Source: Planctomycetota bacterium (lineage in GTDB: Bacteria; Planctomycetota; Phycisphaerae; Phycisphaerales; UBA1924). From it: 64,000 bases of DNA. The notes below the pieces were generated by a model. That model was not told the DNA's origin, made no database searches, and saw only the letters and a list, made by a program, of their open reading frames with translations. Position 1 is the stretch's first letter; each line of letters starts with the position of its first letter. Where the stretch lies: contig JANRJM010000017.1 of assembly GCA_033763975.1 (NCBI GenBank), forward strand, positions 186,001 to 250,000. Direction: 5' to 3'. Both the position numbers and the translations under genes were made by a program. Below, piece by piece: positions 25,823 to 35,185 of this stretch.

Positions 25823-28396
25823 TCAGCGCGGGTCGGCGGGCGATTCCACGGGTGGGGCCGTCGGCCCTGCGTCCGGCGCGTCCTCCACCGACCCCGCAAA
25901 CCCCGGAGGCGAGGGAGGCAGAGGATACACCCAGCGGACGACCGTCCGCCCCAGCACCGGGGCTTCTTCCCCGTTGACGGTCAGGGGCACCGGCGGCGCG
26001 AGGCCGTCTCCGTCCCCACCCAGGTGCCCGATGACGATGACACAGGGCTGCGTGAACCAGCGGGCCAGGTCCCAGCCGTGCGTGGCGCGCCGCTCGGCGA
26101 TGTAGTCCTGGGCCATGTTGCTGTCGAGTTCCGGGGGCGGGAGCAGCGGGAAGAGCGCCAGCGCCGTCAGGCGTTCGGGCGCCCGCGCCACGTCCGTCGC
26201 TCGTTCCTGCACCATGGTGAAGCTCTGCTGCCCGTAGAAGGAGGGCCGCAGCCCGCGGAGGTACGACTCGAGCAGCGCCCCCTCGCTCCCGCCGTCCTCG
26301 CGGCGTTGGCGGGGCGTGGTGAGCAGCCCGACGTCCAGCGGCGTGTTCGCGGGCCAGTCGCGCACCGAGTACGCGTACGCCGAGGCCAGCACGGCCGACT
26401 GCACCGCGCCGCTGCCCGACACGGGACGCGGGAGCGTCACCTGCCCGCGCACCACGATCAGCGTGACGTCCGTCAACGGGCCCGGCAACTTGTGCACCAG
26501 CGTCCCGTCGAGCACCGGGCGATCGCTCCCGGGCCCGCTGCCCGGCACGAGCGTGAGCACCCCCGGCCCGCCGTCGGCGCTCACCGGGATCGGCATCTCC
26601 CAGCGCGGCCCGCCCGCCCAATCGACCTGCACCTGCTTCGAGGTCGAACGCGACGGGACCGTCACCTCGTCCATCTTGCGCGTGCGGATGACGTACGACC
26701 GAAGATCCGTGAACCCCGACCATGACGTCTCGTCGCCGGGCCCGTCCCACGGCGCAATCGCCGTCAGGCTGCGCCCGTCATCGACCCCGCCGGGCACGGC
26801 GAAGGTCGCCTGCCCGTACCAGGGCACGAGCACGCTGGCCCACATCCGCGCGCGCTGCACCGGCTGCCCGTAGACGTGGTCCAGCAGCGTCACGTGGCGC
26901 CCTTCCACGCGCCCCGGCCGCAGCAGCGTCGCCCCGCCCCACGCCAGGCCCGTGAACGCCAGCCCGACCCCGAGGAACGCGAGCCACGCGTGACGCTGGT
27001 GCCCGCGGGCCCGCAGCGCGGCGAAGCCCAGCGGGCCCGCGACGAGCCAGTACGTCACGAACACCACGAACCCCGCCAGCACGCCCACCGCCGCCCGCCC
27101 GCGCAGCGCGATGAGCCGCTCGATGTCCTGGTCGTACGCCCAGGGCTGGCGAGACAGCGCCAGCGGCGCCGGGCCGCTCGTCGTGGTATCGCGCAGTTCT
27201 TCCTTCAGGCGTCCGCGCTTGCCCAGAATCCGATGCCAGAACACCTCCGCGTCGATCAGCCCGCCCTGCGACAGCGACGTCTGGTTGAGATCAAGCCCGA
27301 CCAGCGTGACGGCCCCCGCGCCCACCAGCCGGCGCACCGCCACGCACCGCCCGTCGGGCCCGTTGAGAATCTCCATCGCGTCGTTCAGGCGCGCGTCCTC
27401 GAGCCGGCGGAACGTGTGCACCACGCCCGACCGGGGCCAGTTCACGCCCGTGTTCAGCCGCACGTTGACCAGCGGGCGGTACGGCGCGAGATCGACGTTC
27501 TCGTTGCGCTGCACCGCCACCAGCGGCATGATGTCGTGCAGGTCGTTGCTCTGCGCGTTGGTCCATGTCTGGCCGACCTGCGGGAGCACGATCACCAGGT
27601 GCCCGCCCCGCGTCACCCAGTCGCGCACCGCGCGGGCGCGTTCGCCCCGGACCTCAGCCGGGTCGCCCTTGCCCCACACGAGCGCGTCCAGGCTGGCGAA
27701 CCCCATCCAGCGATCGGGCAGGCGCGACGGGGAATCGACCAGCGCCAGTTCGATCCGCTCGTGCCCGCGGGGGTGGTACGCCGAACCCTGGTCCGCCTCC
27801 GCGTTGTACACGCCCAGGCCCAGCGGGTTCGAACCCACCAGCCCCATGACGCCCACGCGCGGGTCGAGCACAGGCTTGCCGCTCACGCCCGGCTGCAGCA
27901 CCGTTCGCGCCAGCAGCGTGCCGGCGCGGAATCCCTTCGTGGCGAGGTCCTCCTCGGCCTCGTGCACCGTCACGACGAACGCCTCCGACACGCCCTCGCG
28001 GAACGGCAGCCGCACGTACACCCATTCCAACTGCTCGACGCCCGGGTTCAGCGTCCGCTCGATCTCGTACGAAGGCGAATCGCCGTCGGGGTCGGTCAGG
28101 GCCACGCGGATGAGCACCTGGCGCTGCGTGGATCCGTTGTCCCGGATCCGCAGGCGCACGCCCGCCCAGTCGCCCCGGCGCGAGAGGTTCCCCACGCCGA
28201 ACTCGGCGAGGTCGATCGAGATGTCTCCGAAGACGCTCGGCGCGGGCGCGTTGGTGCCGCCCGGGTCCGCGCCGGTGGGCACGCCGTCCTGCCCACGGGC
28301 CGGCGCCGCCGCGACCGCGAGTCCGAGAAGCCACGACAGGCAGGCGATCCAGCCTGCCCAGCCCGCCCCGATGATCCGTGGTTCCGCGCGATGCAC
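25823..28396 (-). CDS. Large membrane-anchored protein of unknown function
   Basis: 857 residues with a signal peptide (ends near P-A-R-G-Q), a long periplasmic beta-rich N-terminal part, a glutamine-amidotransferase-like middle region (W-V-T-R-G-G-H-L-V-I-V-L-P) and two membrane segments at about 430-450 and 470-490 (V-G-V-L-A-G-F-V-V-F-V-T-Y-W-L-V). A long C-terminal domain follows. The arrangement recalls planctomycetal proteins found beside ABC-2 transporters, but I cannot name a family with confidence. It lies 35 bases upstream of the ABC ATPase gene on the same strand and probably shares its transcript. An export or envelope role is inference from that pairing. Confidence 0.7.
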   Translation of the reverse strand: MHRAEPRIIGAGWAGWIACLSWLLGLAVAAAPARGQDGVPTGADPGGTNAPAPSVFGDISIDLAEFGVGNLSRRGDWAGVRLRIRDNGSTQRQVLIRVALTDPDGDSPSYEIERTLNPGVEQLEWVYVRLPFREGVSEAFVVTVHEAEEDLATKGFRAGTLLARTVLQPGVSGKPVLDPRVGVMGLVGSNPLGLGVYNAEADQGSAYHPRGHERIELALVDSPSRLPDRWMGFASLDALVWGKGDPAEVRGERARAVRDWVTRGGHLVIVLPQVGQTWTNAQSNDLHDIMPLVAVQRNENVDLAPYRPLVNVRLNTGVNWPRSGVVHTFRRLEDARLNDAMEILNGPDGRCVAVRRLVGAGAVTLVGLDLNQTSLSQGGLIDAEVFWHRILGKRGRLKEELRDTTTSGPAPLALSRQPWAYDQDIERLIALRGRAAVGVLAGFVVFVTYWLVAGPLGFAALRARGHQRHAWLAFLGVGLAFTGLAWGGATLLRPGRVEGRHVTLLDHVYGQPVQRARMWASVLVPWYGQATFAVPGGVDDGRSLTAIAPWDGPGDETSWSGFTDLRSYVIRTRKMDEVTVPSRSTSKQVQVDWAGGPRWEMPIPVSADGGPGVLTLVPGSGPGSDRPVLDGTLVHKLPGPLTDVTLIVVRGQVTLPRPVSGSGAVQSAVLASAYAYSVRDWPANTPLDVGLLTTPRQRREDGGSEGALLESYLRGLRPSFYGQQSFTMVQERATDVARAPERLTALALFPLLPPPELDSNMAQDYIAERRATHGWDLARWFTQPCVIVIGHLGGDGDGLAPPVPLTVNGEEAPVLGRTVVRWVYPLPPSPPGFAGSVEDAPDAGPTAPPVESPADPR

Positions 28397-28449
28397 GGGC
28401 GATTCTACCGGGACTCAAGCCGCAGGGTTCACCGATCGATGACTTCCGC

Positions 28450-28713
28450 ATGGAGGAGTTCTCGGGTCCGGCCTGGGTGGTGCTCGCGATCATCGCCTTT
28501 GCGGCGGTCGTGGGCATCCTGCACAGCGTCGCCGCGGCTGCCCGCAACGACATCTACCTGCACGACCTGCGCGTGCAGGTGAACCGCCTCCGCCAGGAGC
28601 AGTTCGACCGCCTCCGCAAACTCGCGGACAGCGCCGGGCGAACCCTCCCCAAGGCCGCGCCCCCCGCCGCCAAACCCGCCGAGCCGACGCAGCAGCACCG
28701 GAAGGCGGCGTAA
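28450..28713 (+). CDS. Small single-span membrane protein
   Basis: 87 residues from ATG 28450. One membrane helix lies at about 8-28 (W-V-V-L-A-I-I-A-F-A-A-V-V-G-I-L). It is followed by a charged amphipathic, coiled-coil-like stretch (V-N-R-L-R-Q-E-Q-F-D-R-L-R-K-L) and a Pro/Ala/Lys-rich tail. The family is not recognised. It is divergent from the 857-residue membrane protein and 59 bases upstream of the first adenylate kinase, so co-transcription with the kinases is possible. Confidence 0.65.
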   Translation: MEEFSGPAWVVLAIIAFAAVVGILHSVAAAARNDIYLHDLRVQVNRLRQEQFDRLRKLADSAGRTLPKAAPPAAKPAEPTQQHRKAA

Positions 28714-28772
28714 AGTCCTCGCCGCGATCGCTCGCCCCCTTTCGCCTACCGATCGCCGCGCGGAGTCCACCC

Positions 28773-29537
28773 ATGGCGCGCTTTCAGTCCATTCTTCTCT
28801 TCGGGGCGCCCGGCGCGGGCAAGGGCACGCAGGGCAAGATCCTCGGCCAGATCCCCGGCTTCTACCACCTCTCCTGCGGCGAGGTCTTCCGCACGCTCGA
28901 CATCAACAGCGACCTTGGCCGCACCTTCGTCCAGCACTCCTCCAAGGGCCTTCTCGTGCCCGACGACGTCACCGTCAAGATGTGGCACCAGAACATGCAC
29001 GCCCGCACCGTGCTCAGCGACTACAAGCCCAACGTCGACCTGCTCGTGCTCGACGGCATCCCCCGCAACGTCAACCAGGCGCGCCTCCTCGAGAAGCACA
29101 TCAACGTGCTCCAGGTCATCCACCTCGTCTGCCCCAACAAGGAGGAAATGGTCCAGCGCCTCCACCGGCGCGCCCTCAAGGAAAACCGCTTCGACGACGC
29201 CAAGGAAGACGTCATCCGCAAGCGTTGGCAGATCTACGAGAAGGAAACGTTCCCCGTCCTCGAGTACTACCGCGCCGATCTCGTCCGCGAGGTCGACGCC
29301 ACCGGATCTCCGGCCCGCGTGCTCGAGCACATCCTCGAGTGGGTCGTGCCCATCCAGGAAGCACACTTCAACAACCCCATCACCGGTGAGAAGATCGCCG
29401 ACCCGGCGCCCCCCAACGGCGTGCACCCCGCCCCGCCCTCGACTGTCCGCGTCGAGGGGCCCCCGCCCGCCCGCACGCGCGCACCGAGCACCGGCACCCG
29501 TCGCGGCGCCCGTGCCGCGGCCCGCGGACGCACCTAA
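28773..29537 (+). CDS. adk: Adenylate kinase family protein (first of a tandem pair)
   Basis: A 254-residue nucleotide kinase that would interconvert ATP + AMP and 2 ADP. The P-loop is GAPGAGKGTQ (about 11-20), followed by the NMP-binding region (L-S-C-G-E-V-F-R) and V-L-D-G-I-P-R-N, with the family's D-G-x-P-R. A later R-x-R-x-D-D helix region (R-F-D-D-A-K-E-D-V-I-R-K-R) carries the phosphate-contacting arginines. The long LID with zinc cysteines is absent, so it is a short-LID form. The C-terminal 45 residues are Pro/Ala/Arg-rich and disordered, longer than the usual 215-residue enzyme. A paralogue follows after 135 bases. Confidence 0.87.
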   Translation: MARFQSILLFGAPGAGKGTQGKILGQIPGFYHLSCGEVFRTLDINSDLGRTFVQHSSKGLLVPDDVTVKMWHQNMHARTVLSDYKPNVDLLVLDGIPRNVNQARLLEKHINVLQVIHLVCPNKEEMVQRLHRRALKENRFDDAKEDVIRKRWQIYEKETFPVLEYYRADLVREVDATGSPARVLEHILEWVVPIQEAHFNNPITGEKIADPAPPNGVHPAPPSTVRVEGPPPARTRAPSTGTRRGARAAARGRT

Positions 29538-29672
29538 CCCGCCCGCCACCGCCGCCCGCCCGCCCGAGAACCCGGCGACCATCCGCGCGCGTCGGTTCGG
29601 CGCTGCGTTTTGACCGGCGTCTGGGTACACTCACGCCCTTCGCCCGCCACCGTCGCCGATCGGGGGAACGCC

Positions 29673-30296
29673 GTGTCCGGACCGTACCAGACCATCCTGC
29701 TGTTCGGCCCGCCCGGCTCGGGCAAGGGCACCCAGGGCGAGATCCTCGCGAAGATCCCCGGCTTCTTTCACTGCTCCACCGGCGCGATCTTCCGCTCGCT
29801 CGACATGTCCAGCGACATCGGCAAGCTGTTCTACCAATACTCCTCGCGGGGCGAGCTCGTCCCCGACGACGTCACCATCCGCATCTGGAGCCAGAACCTC
29901 TACGCCCACGTCATCCTCGGCACCTTCAAGCCCAGCCAGGACCTGCTCGTGCTCGACGGCCTGCCCCGCACCGTCAACCAGGCGAAACTGCTCTACAAGT
30001 ACATCAACGTCCTGCGCATCATCAACCTCGTCGCGAAAGACCGCGAGGCGCTCTTCGAGCGCATGAAGAAGCGGGCCCTCAAGCAGAACCGGGTTGACGA
30101 CGCCCAGGACGATGTCATCCGCCGGCGTTTCGAGGTGTACGAGGCCGAAACGCGCCCGATGCTCGAGTTCTACGACCCCGACCTCATCAGCGAGGTCGAC
30201 GCGATGGGCTCACCGGCCGAGGTGCTCACGCAGATCCTGGAGGCCGTGGTGCCGATCCAGAGCGCCCACTTCAACAACCCGCTGGGGGGTGGGTGA
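29673..30296 (+). CDS. adk: Adenylate kinase family protein (second of a tandem pair)
   Basis: A 207-residue paralogue of the preceding gene, colinear over its whole length but without the basic tail. The P-loop is GPPGSGKGTQ, the NMP region S-T-G-A-I-F-R-S-L-D, then D-G-L-P-R-T and R-V-D-D-A-Q-D-D-V-I-R-R-R, and both end in V-V-P-I-Q-x-A-H-F-N-N-P. The start is GTG 29673 with GGGGGAAC upstream. Both copies keep the catalytic arginines visible to me, so both could be active. A duplication followed by divergence in NMP preference (AMP versus CMP/UMP/GMP) is possible but not shown. No other purine gene is adjacent. Confidence 0.87.
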   Translation: MSGPYQTILLFGPPGSGKGTQGEILAKIPGFFHCSTGAIFRSLDMSSDIGKLFYQYSSRGELVPDDVTIRIWSQNLYAHVILGTFKPSQDLLVLDGLPRTVNQAKLLYKYINVLRIINLVAKDREALFERMKKRALKQNRVDDAQDDVIRRRFEVYEAETRPMLEFYDPDLISEVDAMGSPAEVLTQILEAVVPIQSAHFNNPLGGG

Positions 30297-30494
30297 GCGT
30301 CGCGCAGGGCGACACTGCGCACGCTGCGTTCCCCAGGAGCGGAGATTCCAAGGCGAAGTCGAGCGACCGTTGCCGAATCTGCGGAAGAGCCGAACCGCTT
30401 TCCGATTCTCGACAGTGTACTTGCGCGTTCCCCGCCTTCGCGGGGCCCTGCCATTCAGCGGCGACCCCGACCGCGCCCGAAAACTGGGCTCAAG

Positions 30495-31253
30495 CTAAGG
30501 CAGGAACGTGTACTCCGCCGTCGTGTTCTCGACGCCCGGTGGCACGGGCACGCGCGTCCGCACGTGCATGTCGACGAACAGCAGCCCCGCTTCGACCCGG
30601 TTCGGATGGAACCAGCGCATCCCGCGGTCGCCCCCTTGTTGATAGTTGTAAATCGAGTGCGTCCCGATCACCCACGTCTTGGACGTGTTGGTCACCGGCG
30701 GCATGCGCCCGCCCCCGAGCGGCACCAGCGTCGCCTGCTCCTCGCCCGCCAGTGTGTGGTCGTTCAGCGTGTACGAGCATCCGATCAGGTCGTACATCGA
30801 GTCCGTCCGCTCGAACCCGGGGATCGGCACGCCCGTGCTCGACGCTCCCTTGTCGCTCGGCGACCGTGCCCACGCGAGGTCCACCGAGCCTGGCGTCTTT
30901 TCGTCCTCGTACGCCTGCTCGGACAGATACCCGTTCAGCGGGCGCCGCGCCGCCCCGATCTCGTCGATGGCGTAGAACGGCAACTGCCCCTTCTTGCCCG
31001 CGAAGAGCGCGCCGATGACGCTTTCTCCCCCTTCGGGCAGCGGCCCCTTCATCTGCGGCAGGCGCTCGGGGAAGTCGTTCAGGTAGGCCGTCAGCCCCAC
31101 GCCGATCTGCTGGAGCCGCGCCCCGCACACGGTGGCCCGGGCGGTCATGCGCGCCTGCCCGAGGGCGGGCAGCAGGATGCCGATGAGCACGGCGATCACC
31201 GCGATCACGACCAGCAGTTCGATGAGCGAGAACGCGTGCCGGCGGGTGATCAC
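30495..31253 (-). CDS. Type IV pilin-like protein (prepilin-type cleavage signal)
   Basis: 252 residues beginning [16 protein letters not shown]: a short basic leader then the [18 protein letters not shown] helix of class III prepilin signals. Cleavage would fall after Ala7 (family consensus Gly), leaving Phe8 for N-methylation. The globular part ends with a H-P-N[12 protein letters not shown] region, a variant of the H-X9-DG motif common in planctomycete pseudopilins. The start is GTG at 31251-31253; a longer frame upstream is not pilin-like. It probably assembles into a type II secretion or pilus-like pseudopilus, and the prepilin peptidase at 14239-15654 is the obvious processing enzyme. 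Confidence 0.85.
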   Translation of the reverse strand: MITRRHAFSLIELLVVIAVIAVLIGILLPALGQARMTARATVCGARLQQIGVGLTAYLNDFPERLPQMKGPLPEGGESVIGALFAGKKGQLPFYAIDEIGAARRPLNGYLSEQAYEDEKTPGSVDLAWARSPSDKGASSTGVPIPGFERTDSMYDLIGCSYTLNDHTLAGEEQATLVPLGGGRMPPVTNTSKTWVIGTHSIYNYQQGGDRGMRWFHPNRVEAGLLFVDMHVRTRVPVPPGVENTTAEYTFLP

Positions 31254-31435
31254 GGGCGGATGGTACCCCCGCCCCGCGCGCGGGCCCGGCGACGTCCCCG
31301 GCGCCAGCGCGATGCCCCGAGGCCCGCGCGACGCGCTTTCCCCTCGGGCGGGCAAGTCTGTAGACTGGCCCGCTTCCACGCCGCGCGTCGGACGGCATTC
31401 GCCCGTCCGCGCTCGACAGCACGGGGGACTCCTCG

Positions 31436-32755
31436 ATGGATCACTCGAACACGGGCAATCCGAACGCCGCCGGCGGCGTCGGCGTCGTCGCCCGCCTCAG
31501 CGTCATGATGTTCCTGCAGTTCTTCGTCTGGGGCGCCTGGTACGTCTCGATGACCGGGTTCATGAACCGCACCGACATGGGCGGGCTGATCCCGGCGGCG
31601 TACTCCGTGGGCCCGATCGCCGCGATCCTCTCGCCGTTCTTCCTCGGGCTCATCGCCGATCGCTACTTCCCCACCGAGCGCGTGCTCGCCGTGATGATGC
31701 TGCTGGGCGGGGGCATCCTCTTCGCCGCCCCGGCGGTCGCCGAGGCGTACAACCCCGAGACCGACGGCTCGGCCTTCTTCCACCCCTACACGCTCGTGCT
31801 GCTGGGACACATGCTGTGCTTCATGCCCACCCTGGGGCTGACGAGCAGCCTCTCGTTCCACAACCTGCCCAACCGCGAGAAGCAGTTCCCGCTCGTGCGT
31901 GTCTGGGGCACGATCGGCTGGATCGCCGGCAACATCGCCGTGAGCTTCCTGCCCGGAAAGGACCAGGCCGCCGAGCAGTTCTACCTGGCCGGCGTCGCGG
32001 CGATCGCGCTGGGGCTGTACTCGTTCACGCTGCCCCACACGCCCCCGCCCGCGCGGGGCAGCAAGCCCAGCGTCCGCGAGATCCTTGGGCTCGACTCGAT
32101 CGCGCTCCTGGCCAAGCCCAACTACGCGGTCTTCATGGTGTGCTCGTTCCTGCTGTGCATCCCGCTGGCGGGGTACTACGCCTTCGCGCGGAACTATGTT
32201 GAGGCGGCCGGGGCGGTCGTGAACGACTCGGCGGTGTTCACGATGTCGTTCGGGCAGATGTCCGAGATCCTGTTCATGCTGGTGATGCCGCTGTGCTTCG
32301 CGCGCCTGGGCGTGAAGTGGATGCTCGCGATCGGCATGCTCGCCTGGGTCGTGCGCTACGGGCTCTTCGCCGGGGCGTGGGACGGGCGGGTGGAGTGGAT
32401 GATCCTGGGCGGCATCCTGCTGCACGGCATCTGCTACGACTTCTTCTTCGTGACCGGCATGATCTACGTGGACAAGGCCGCCAACCCCCGGATCCGCAGC
32501 CAGGCTCAGGGGTTCCTCGTGCTCGTGACGCAGGGCCTGGGCATGTTCATCGGGGCGCAGGCGTTCGGACGCCTCGTCGGGCACTTCACGACCGACGGGC
32601 CCGACGGCGCGACCGTCCTGGCCTGGAAGGACATCTGGCTGTGGCCGTGCGTCTTCGCCGGCGTCATCATGCTCGTCTTCATCGCGCTGTTCCGCGAGCG
32701 TGCCGCGAGCGCGGCCCCGCAGACAGGGCTTGAACCGCCCGGCCCGACCCGGTAG
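31436..32755 (+). CDS. MFS nucleoside-type permease (NupG-like)
   Basis: A 439-residue transporter with 12 membrane segments. The opening [17 protein letters not shown] is characteristic of the nucleoside:H+ symporter (NupG/XapB) group. Other shared blocks include [11 protein letters not shown] and R-V-W-G-T-I-G-W-I. The group imports nucleosides; planctomycete members may carry sugars, which is inference from the downstream sugar-oxidoreductase operon. The ATG at 31436 lies 182 bases past the divergent pilin start. The next gene starts 76 bases later, so it may head the 32.8-37.2 kb operon. Confidence 0.8.
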   Translation: MDHSNTGNPNAAGGVGVVARLSVMMFLQFFVWGAWYVSMTGFMNRTDMGGLIPAAYSVGPIAAILSPFFLGLIADRYFPTERVLAVMMLLGGGILFAAPAVAEAYNPETDGSAFFHPYTLVLLGHMLCFMPTLGLTSSLSFHNLPNREKQFPLVRVWGTIGWIAGNIAVSFLPGKDQAAEQFYLAGVAAIALGLYSFTLPHTPPPARGSKPSVREILGLDSIALLAKPNYAVFMVCSFLLCIPLAGYYAFARNYVEAAGAVVNDSAVFTMSFGQMSEILFMLVMPLCFARLGVKWMLAIGMLAWVVRYGLFAGAWDGRVEWMILGGILLHGICYDFFFVTGMIYVDKAANPRIRSQAQGFLVLVTQGLGMFIGAQAFGRLVGHFTTDGPDGATVLAWKDIWLWPCVFAGVIMLVFIALFRERAASAAPQTGLEPPGPTR

Positions 32756-32831
32756 CCTGCGCGGGGCGCGCGTCCTTCGCGCGTTCCTTCCCCGATCGTT
32801 CCGCCTCGCACGACCTCCAGGAGCGCACTCC

Positions 32832-34181
32832 ATGACGCACGAACCCGCCCCGCACGCCGAGCACGGGCAGTCCCGGCGCTCGTTCCTCTCCACCGCGGCG
32901 CTCATCGCCGGCGCGGGCGCCCTCGCGGCGTGCGCCACCAAGGGCAAGCCCGTCGCCAGCGCGGGCGCCACCTCCCCCGCCCCCACCGCCAAGCCCCGCG
33001 TCCCGCTGAGCGAGGGCGAGACGATCCGCATCGGCGTCATCGGCACCGGCGGCATGGGCACCGGGCACGTGCACGCCTTCTGCAACATCATGAAGAAGAA
33101 CCGCGAGAAGGTCCACGTCGTCGCCCTCGCCGACGTCAACGACCTCTTCGTGCAGAAAGCCCAGGCGCACTGCCAGAAGGAATACCCCGACGTCAGCGTC
33201 GAGACCTATCGCGACTACCGCCAGCTCTTGGCACGCCAGGACATCCACGGCGTGCTCATCGCCAGCCCCGAGCACTGGCACGCCGACCACGCCATCGACG
33301 CGCTCCTCGCCGGCAAGGACGTCTACCTCGAGAAGCCGATGACGCTCAACCTCGCCGACGCGCTGCGCCTGCGCAAGGTCGTGCGGGCCAACCCCGAGCT
33401 CATCATGCAGGTCGGCACGCAGTACGCCGCCCAGCCCAAGTACCTCGAGGCCAAGAAGCTCATCGAGAGCGGCGAGCTCGGGCCGGCCCTGTGGAGCCAG
33501 TGCTCCTACTGCCGCAACACGCCCAAGGGCGAGTGGAACTACTACGGGATCGACGACAAGTGGCAGCCGGGCGTGAACCTCGACTGGGAGCAGTGGTGCC
33601 GCCCGATCGGCAAGCGCGCCTGGGACCCCAAGGTCTACATCCGCTGGCGGCGCTACCGCGAGTGCTCGACGGGCATCGTGGGCGACCTCCTCGTGCACGA
33701 GATGACCCCGCTCTTCGCCGCGATGAACAACTGCGGCTGGCCGGTTCGGGTCAGCGCCATGGGCGCCCACCATGTCGACAAGGAGATGGAGAACCACGAC
33801 CAGGTGAACCTGACCGTGCAGTTCGAGAACGGGCACACCATGATTGTCGCGGGCAACACGAACAACGAGGCCGGGCTCGAGAAGATGATCCGCTGCCAGA
33901 AGGGCAACATCTTCCTCAACAGCCGGCACTGCGTCGTCCGCCCCGAGCGCGCCTGGCAGGCCGAGGTCGAGGAACGCACGATCAACTGCCCCGACGTCGG
34001 CGACGAGCAGGACCAGCACCGCGTCAACTGGCTCTCGTGCATGCGCACCCGCCAGCAGCCGTTCAGCGACATCGAGCAGGGCACCAAGGTCATGGTCTGC
34101 GTGGACCTCGCCACCCGCGCGATGTGGGAGGGCGGGTCCTGGTCGTTCGATCCCAAGACCATGAAGGCCACCCGCGCCTGA
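32832..34181 (+). CDS. Tat-exported Gfo/Idh/MocA oxidoreductase (lipoprotein)
   Basis: 449 residues. The signal has a twin arginine (S-R-R-S-F-L-S-T) followed by a lipobox L-A-A-C (Cys34), so a Tat-secreted envelope lipoprotein is predicted. The Rossmann domain starts at about 66 with I-G-V-I-G-T-G-G-M-G, and the conserved catalytic motif is E-K-P with Lys168 (Y-L-E-K-P-M). The C-terminal alpha/beta domain contains the substrate site. The family oxidises sugars or inositols with NAD(P), the cofactor staying bound in exported members such as glucose-fructose oxidoreductase. It is followed within 15 bases by an ApbE gene. The substrate is unknown; the neighbouring permease makes a carbohydrate plausible. 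Confidence 0.88.
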   Translation: MTHEPAPHAEHGQSRRSFLSTAALIAGAGALAACATKGKPVASAGATSPAPTAKPRVPLSEGETIRIGVIGTGGMGTGHVHAFCNIMKKNREKVHVVALADVNDLFVQKAQAHCQKEYPDVSVETYRDYRQLLARQDIHGVLIASPEHWHADHAIDALLAGKDVYLEKPMTLNLADALRLRKVVRANPELIMQVGTQYAAQPKYLEAKKLIESGELGPALWSQCSYCRNTPKGEWNYYGIDDKWQPGVNLDWEQWCRPIGKRAWDPKVYIRWRRYRECSTGIVGDLLVHEMTPLFAAMNNCGWPVRVSAMGAHHVDKEMENHDQVNLTVQFENGHTMIVAGNTNNEAGLEKMIRCQKGNIFLNSRHCVVRPERAWQAEVEERTINCPDVGDEQDQHRVNWLSCMRTRQQPFSDIEQGTKVMVCVDLATRAMWEGGSWSFDPKTMKATRA

Positions 34182-34195
34182 GCACGCCCGACCTC

Positions 34196-35185
34196 GTGCG
34201 CCTCGCGGCGTACGCCATGGGTTGCCGCTTCGAGCTCGTCCTCGCCGGGACCGACGCGCCCACGCTGCGCGCCGCCGGCGACCGCGCGCTCGACGAGATC
34301 GCCTCCCTCCACGACCGCCTCTCCGCGTTCGACCCCGTCAGCACCCTCTCGCGCATCAACCGCGAGGCGCACACGGCGCCCATCGCCGTCGCGGGTGATC
34401 TCTTCGACCTGCTCGCCCTGGCGCACCGGGTCTGGGCCGAGAGCGCCGGCGCGTTCGATCCCACCATCGGCCCGCTCATGCGCCTCTGGGGCCTGCGGGG
34501 CGAATCCCCGAACTGTCCCCCCGACCACGCCGCCCTCGACGCGGCCCGCGCTCGCGTCGGCTTTGCGCACGTCGATCTCGACGCCGCGTCCTGCTCCGTA
34601 CGACTCGCCCGACCCGGCATGCAGCTCGACCTGGGCGCGATCGCCAAGGGGCACGCCATCGACGTCGCGCTGGCGATCCTCCGCGACGCCGGCGTTCCCG
34701 CGGCCCTCATCCACGCCGGCACCAGTTCCGTCGGCGCCATCGGGGCGCCCCCGGGGCTGCAGGCCTGGCACGTCCGCGTGCGCCCGCGGGCGCCCGGGCC
34801 GACCCTGGGCGTGCGCCTGCGCGATGCGTGCCTGGGTGTCAGCGAGCCGGGCGGGCGGGTCGCGCACGTGGGGAGTCGCGATGTCGGACACGTCATCGAC
34901 CCGCGATCGGGCGTACCCGTCGAATCCGCCGGGGCCGCCCTCGTCGTCGCCCGAAGCGGCGCGCTCGCCGACGCGTGGTCGACGGCGCTGCTGGTCCTCG
35001 CCCGGCGGCCGACTACCCTCGACGCGGCGTCCGACGGGCCCGCGACGGGCCCCACGACGAGCACCACGACGAGCGCCGTGCTCGCGCGCGGCGCCTGGAC
35101 CATCGACGACCCGCGCGGGTGCATAGACGTGGACGCGCCCGCCGATTCGCACACCACTCCCCCGCCTCTCGGAGGTTCCACATGA
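34196..35185 (+). CDS. apbE: ApbE-family FAD:protein FMN transferase
   Basis: 329 residues from GTG 34196; ATG 34217 would remove 7. The family opening M-G-C-R-F-E-L is present, then S-T-L-S-R-I-N-R-E and F-D-P-T-I-G-P-L-M-x-L-W. The core L-D-L-G-A-I-A-K-G-H-A-I-D and the late T-x-x-x-A-D metal-site region (S-G-A-L-A-D-A-W-S-T-A) are visible. ApbE covalently attaches FMN to Thr/Ser of exported flavoproteins. No FMN-binding target domain lies in this operon, so the substrate protein must be elsewhere or is one of the neighbours by an unusual site. Its 3' end overlaps the next gene as ATGA. The C-terminal 45 residues are Thr/Ala-rich. Confidence 0.85.
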   Translation: MRLAAYAMGCRFELVLAGTDAPTLRAAGDRALDEIASLHDRLSAFDPVSTLSRINREAHTAPIAVAGDLFDLLALAHRVWAESAGAFDPTIGPLMRLWGLRGESPNCPPDHAALDAARARVGFAHVDLDAASCSVRLARPGMQLDLGAIAKGHAIDVALAILRDAGVPAALIHAGTSSVGAIGAPPGLQAWHVRVRPRAPGPTLGVRLRDACLGVSEPGGRVAHVGSRDVGHVIDPRSGVPVESAGAALVVARSGALADAWSTALLVLARRPTTLDAASDGPATGPTTSTTTSAVLARGAWTIDDPRGCIDVDAPADSHTTPPPLGGST

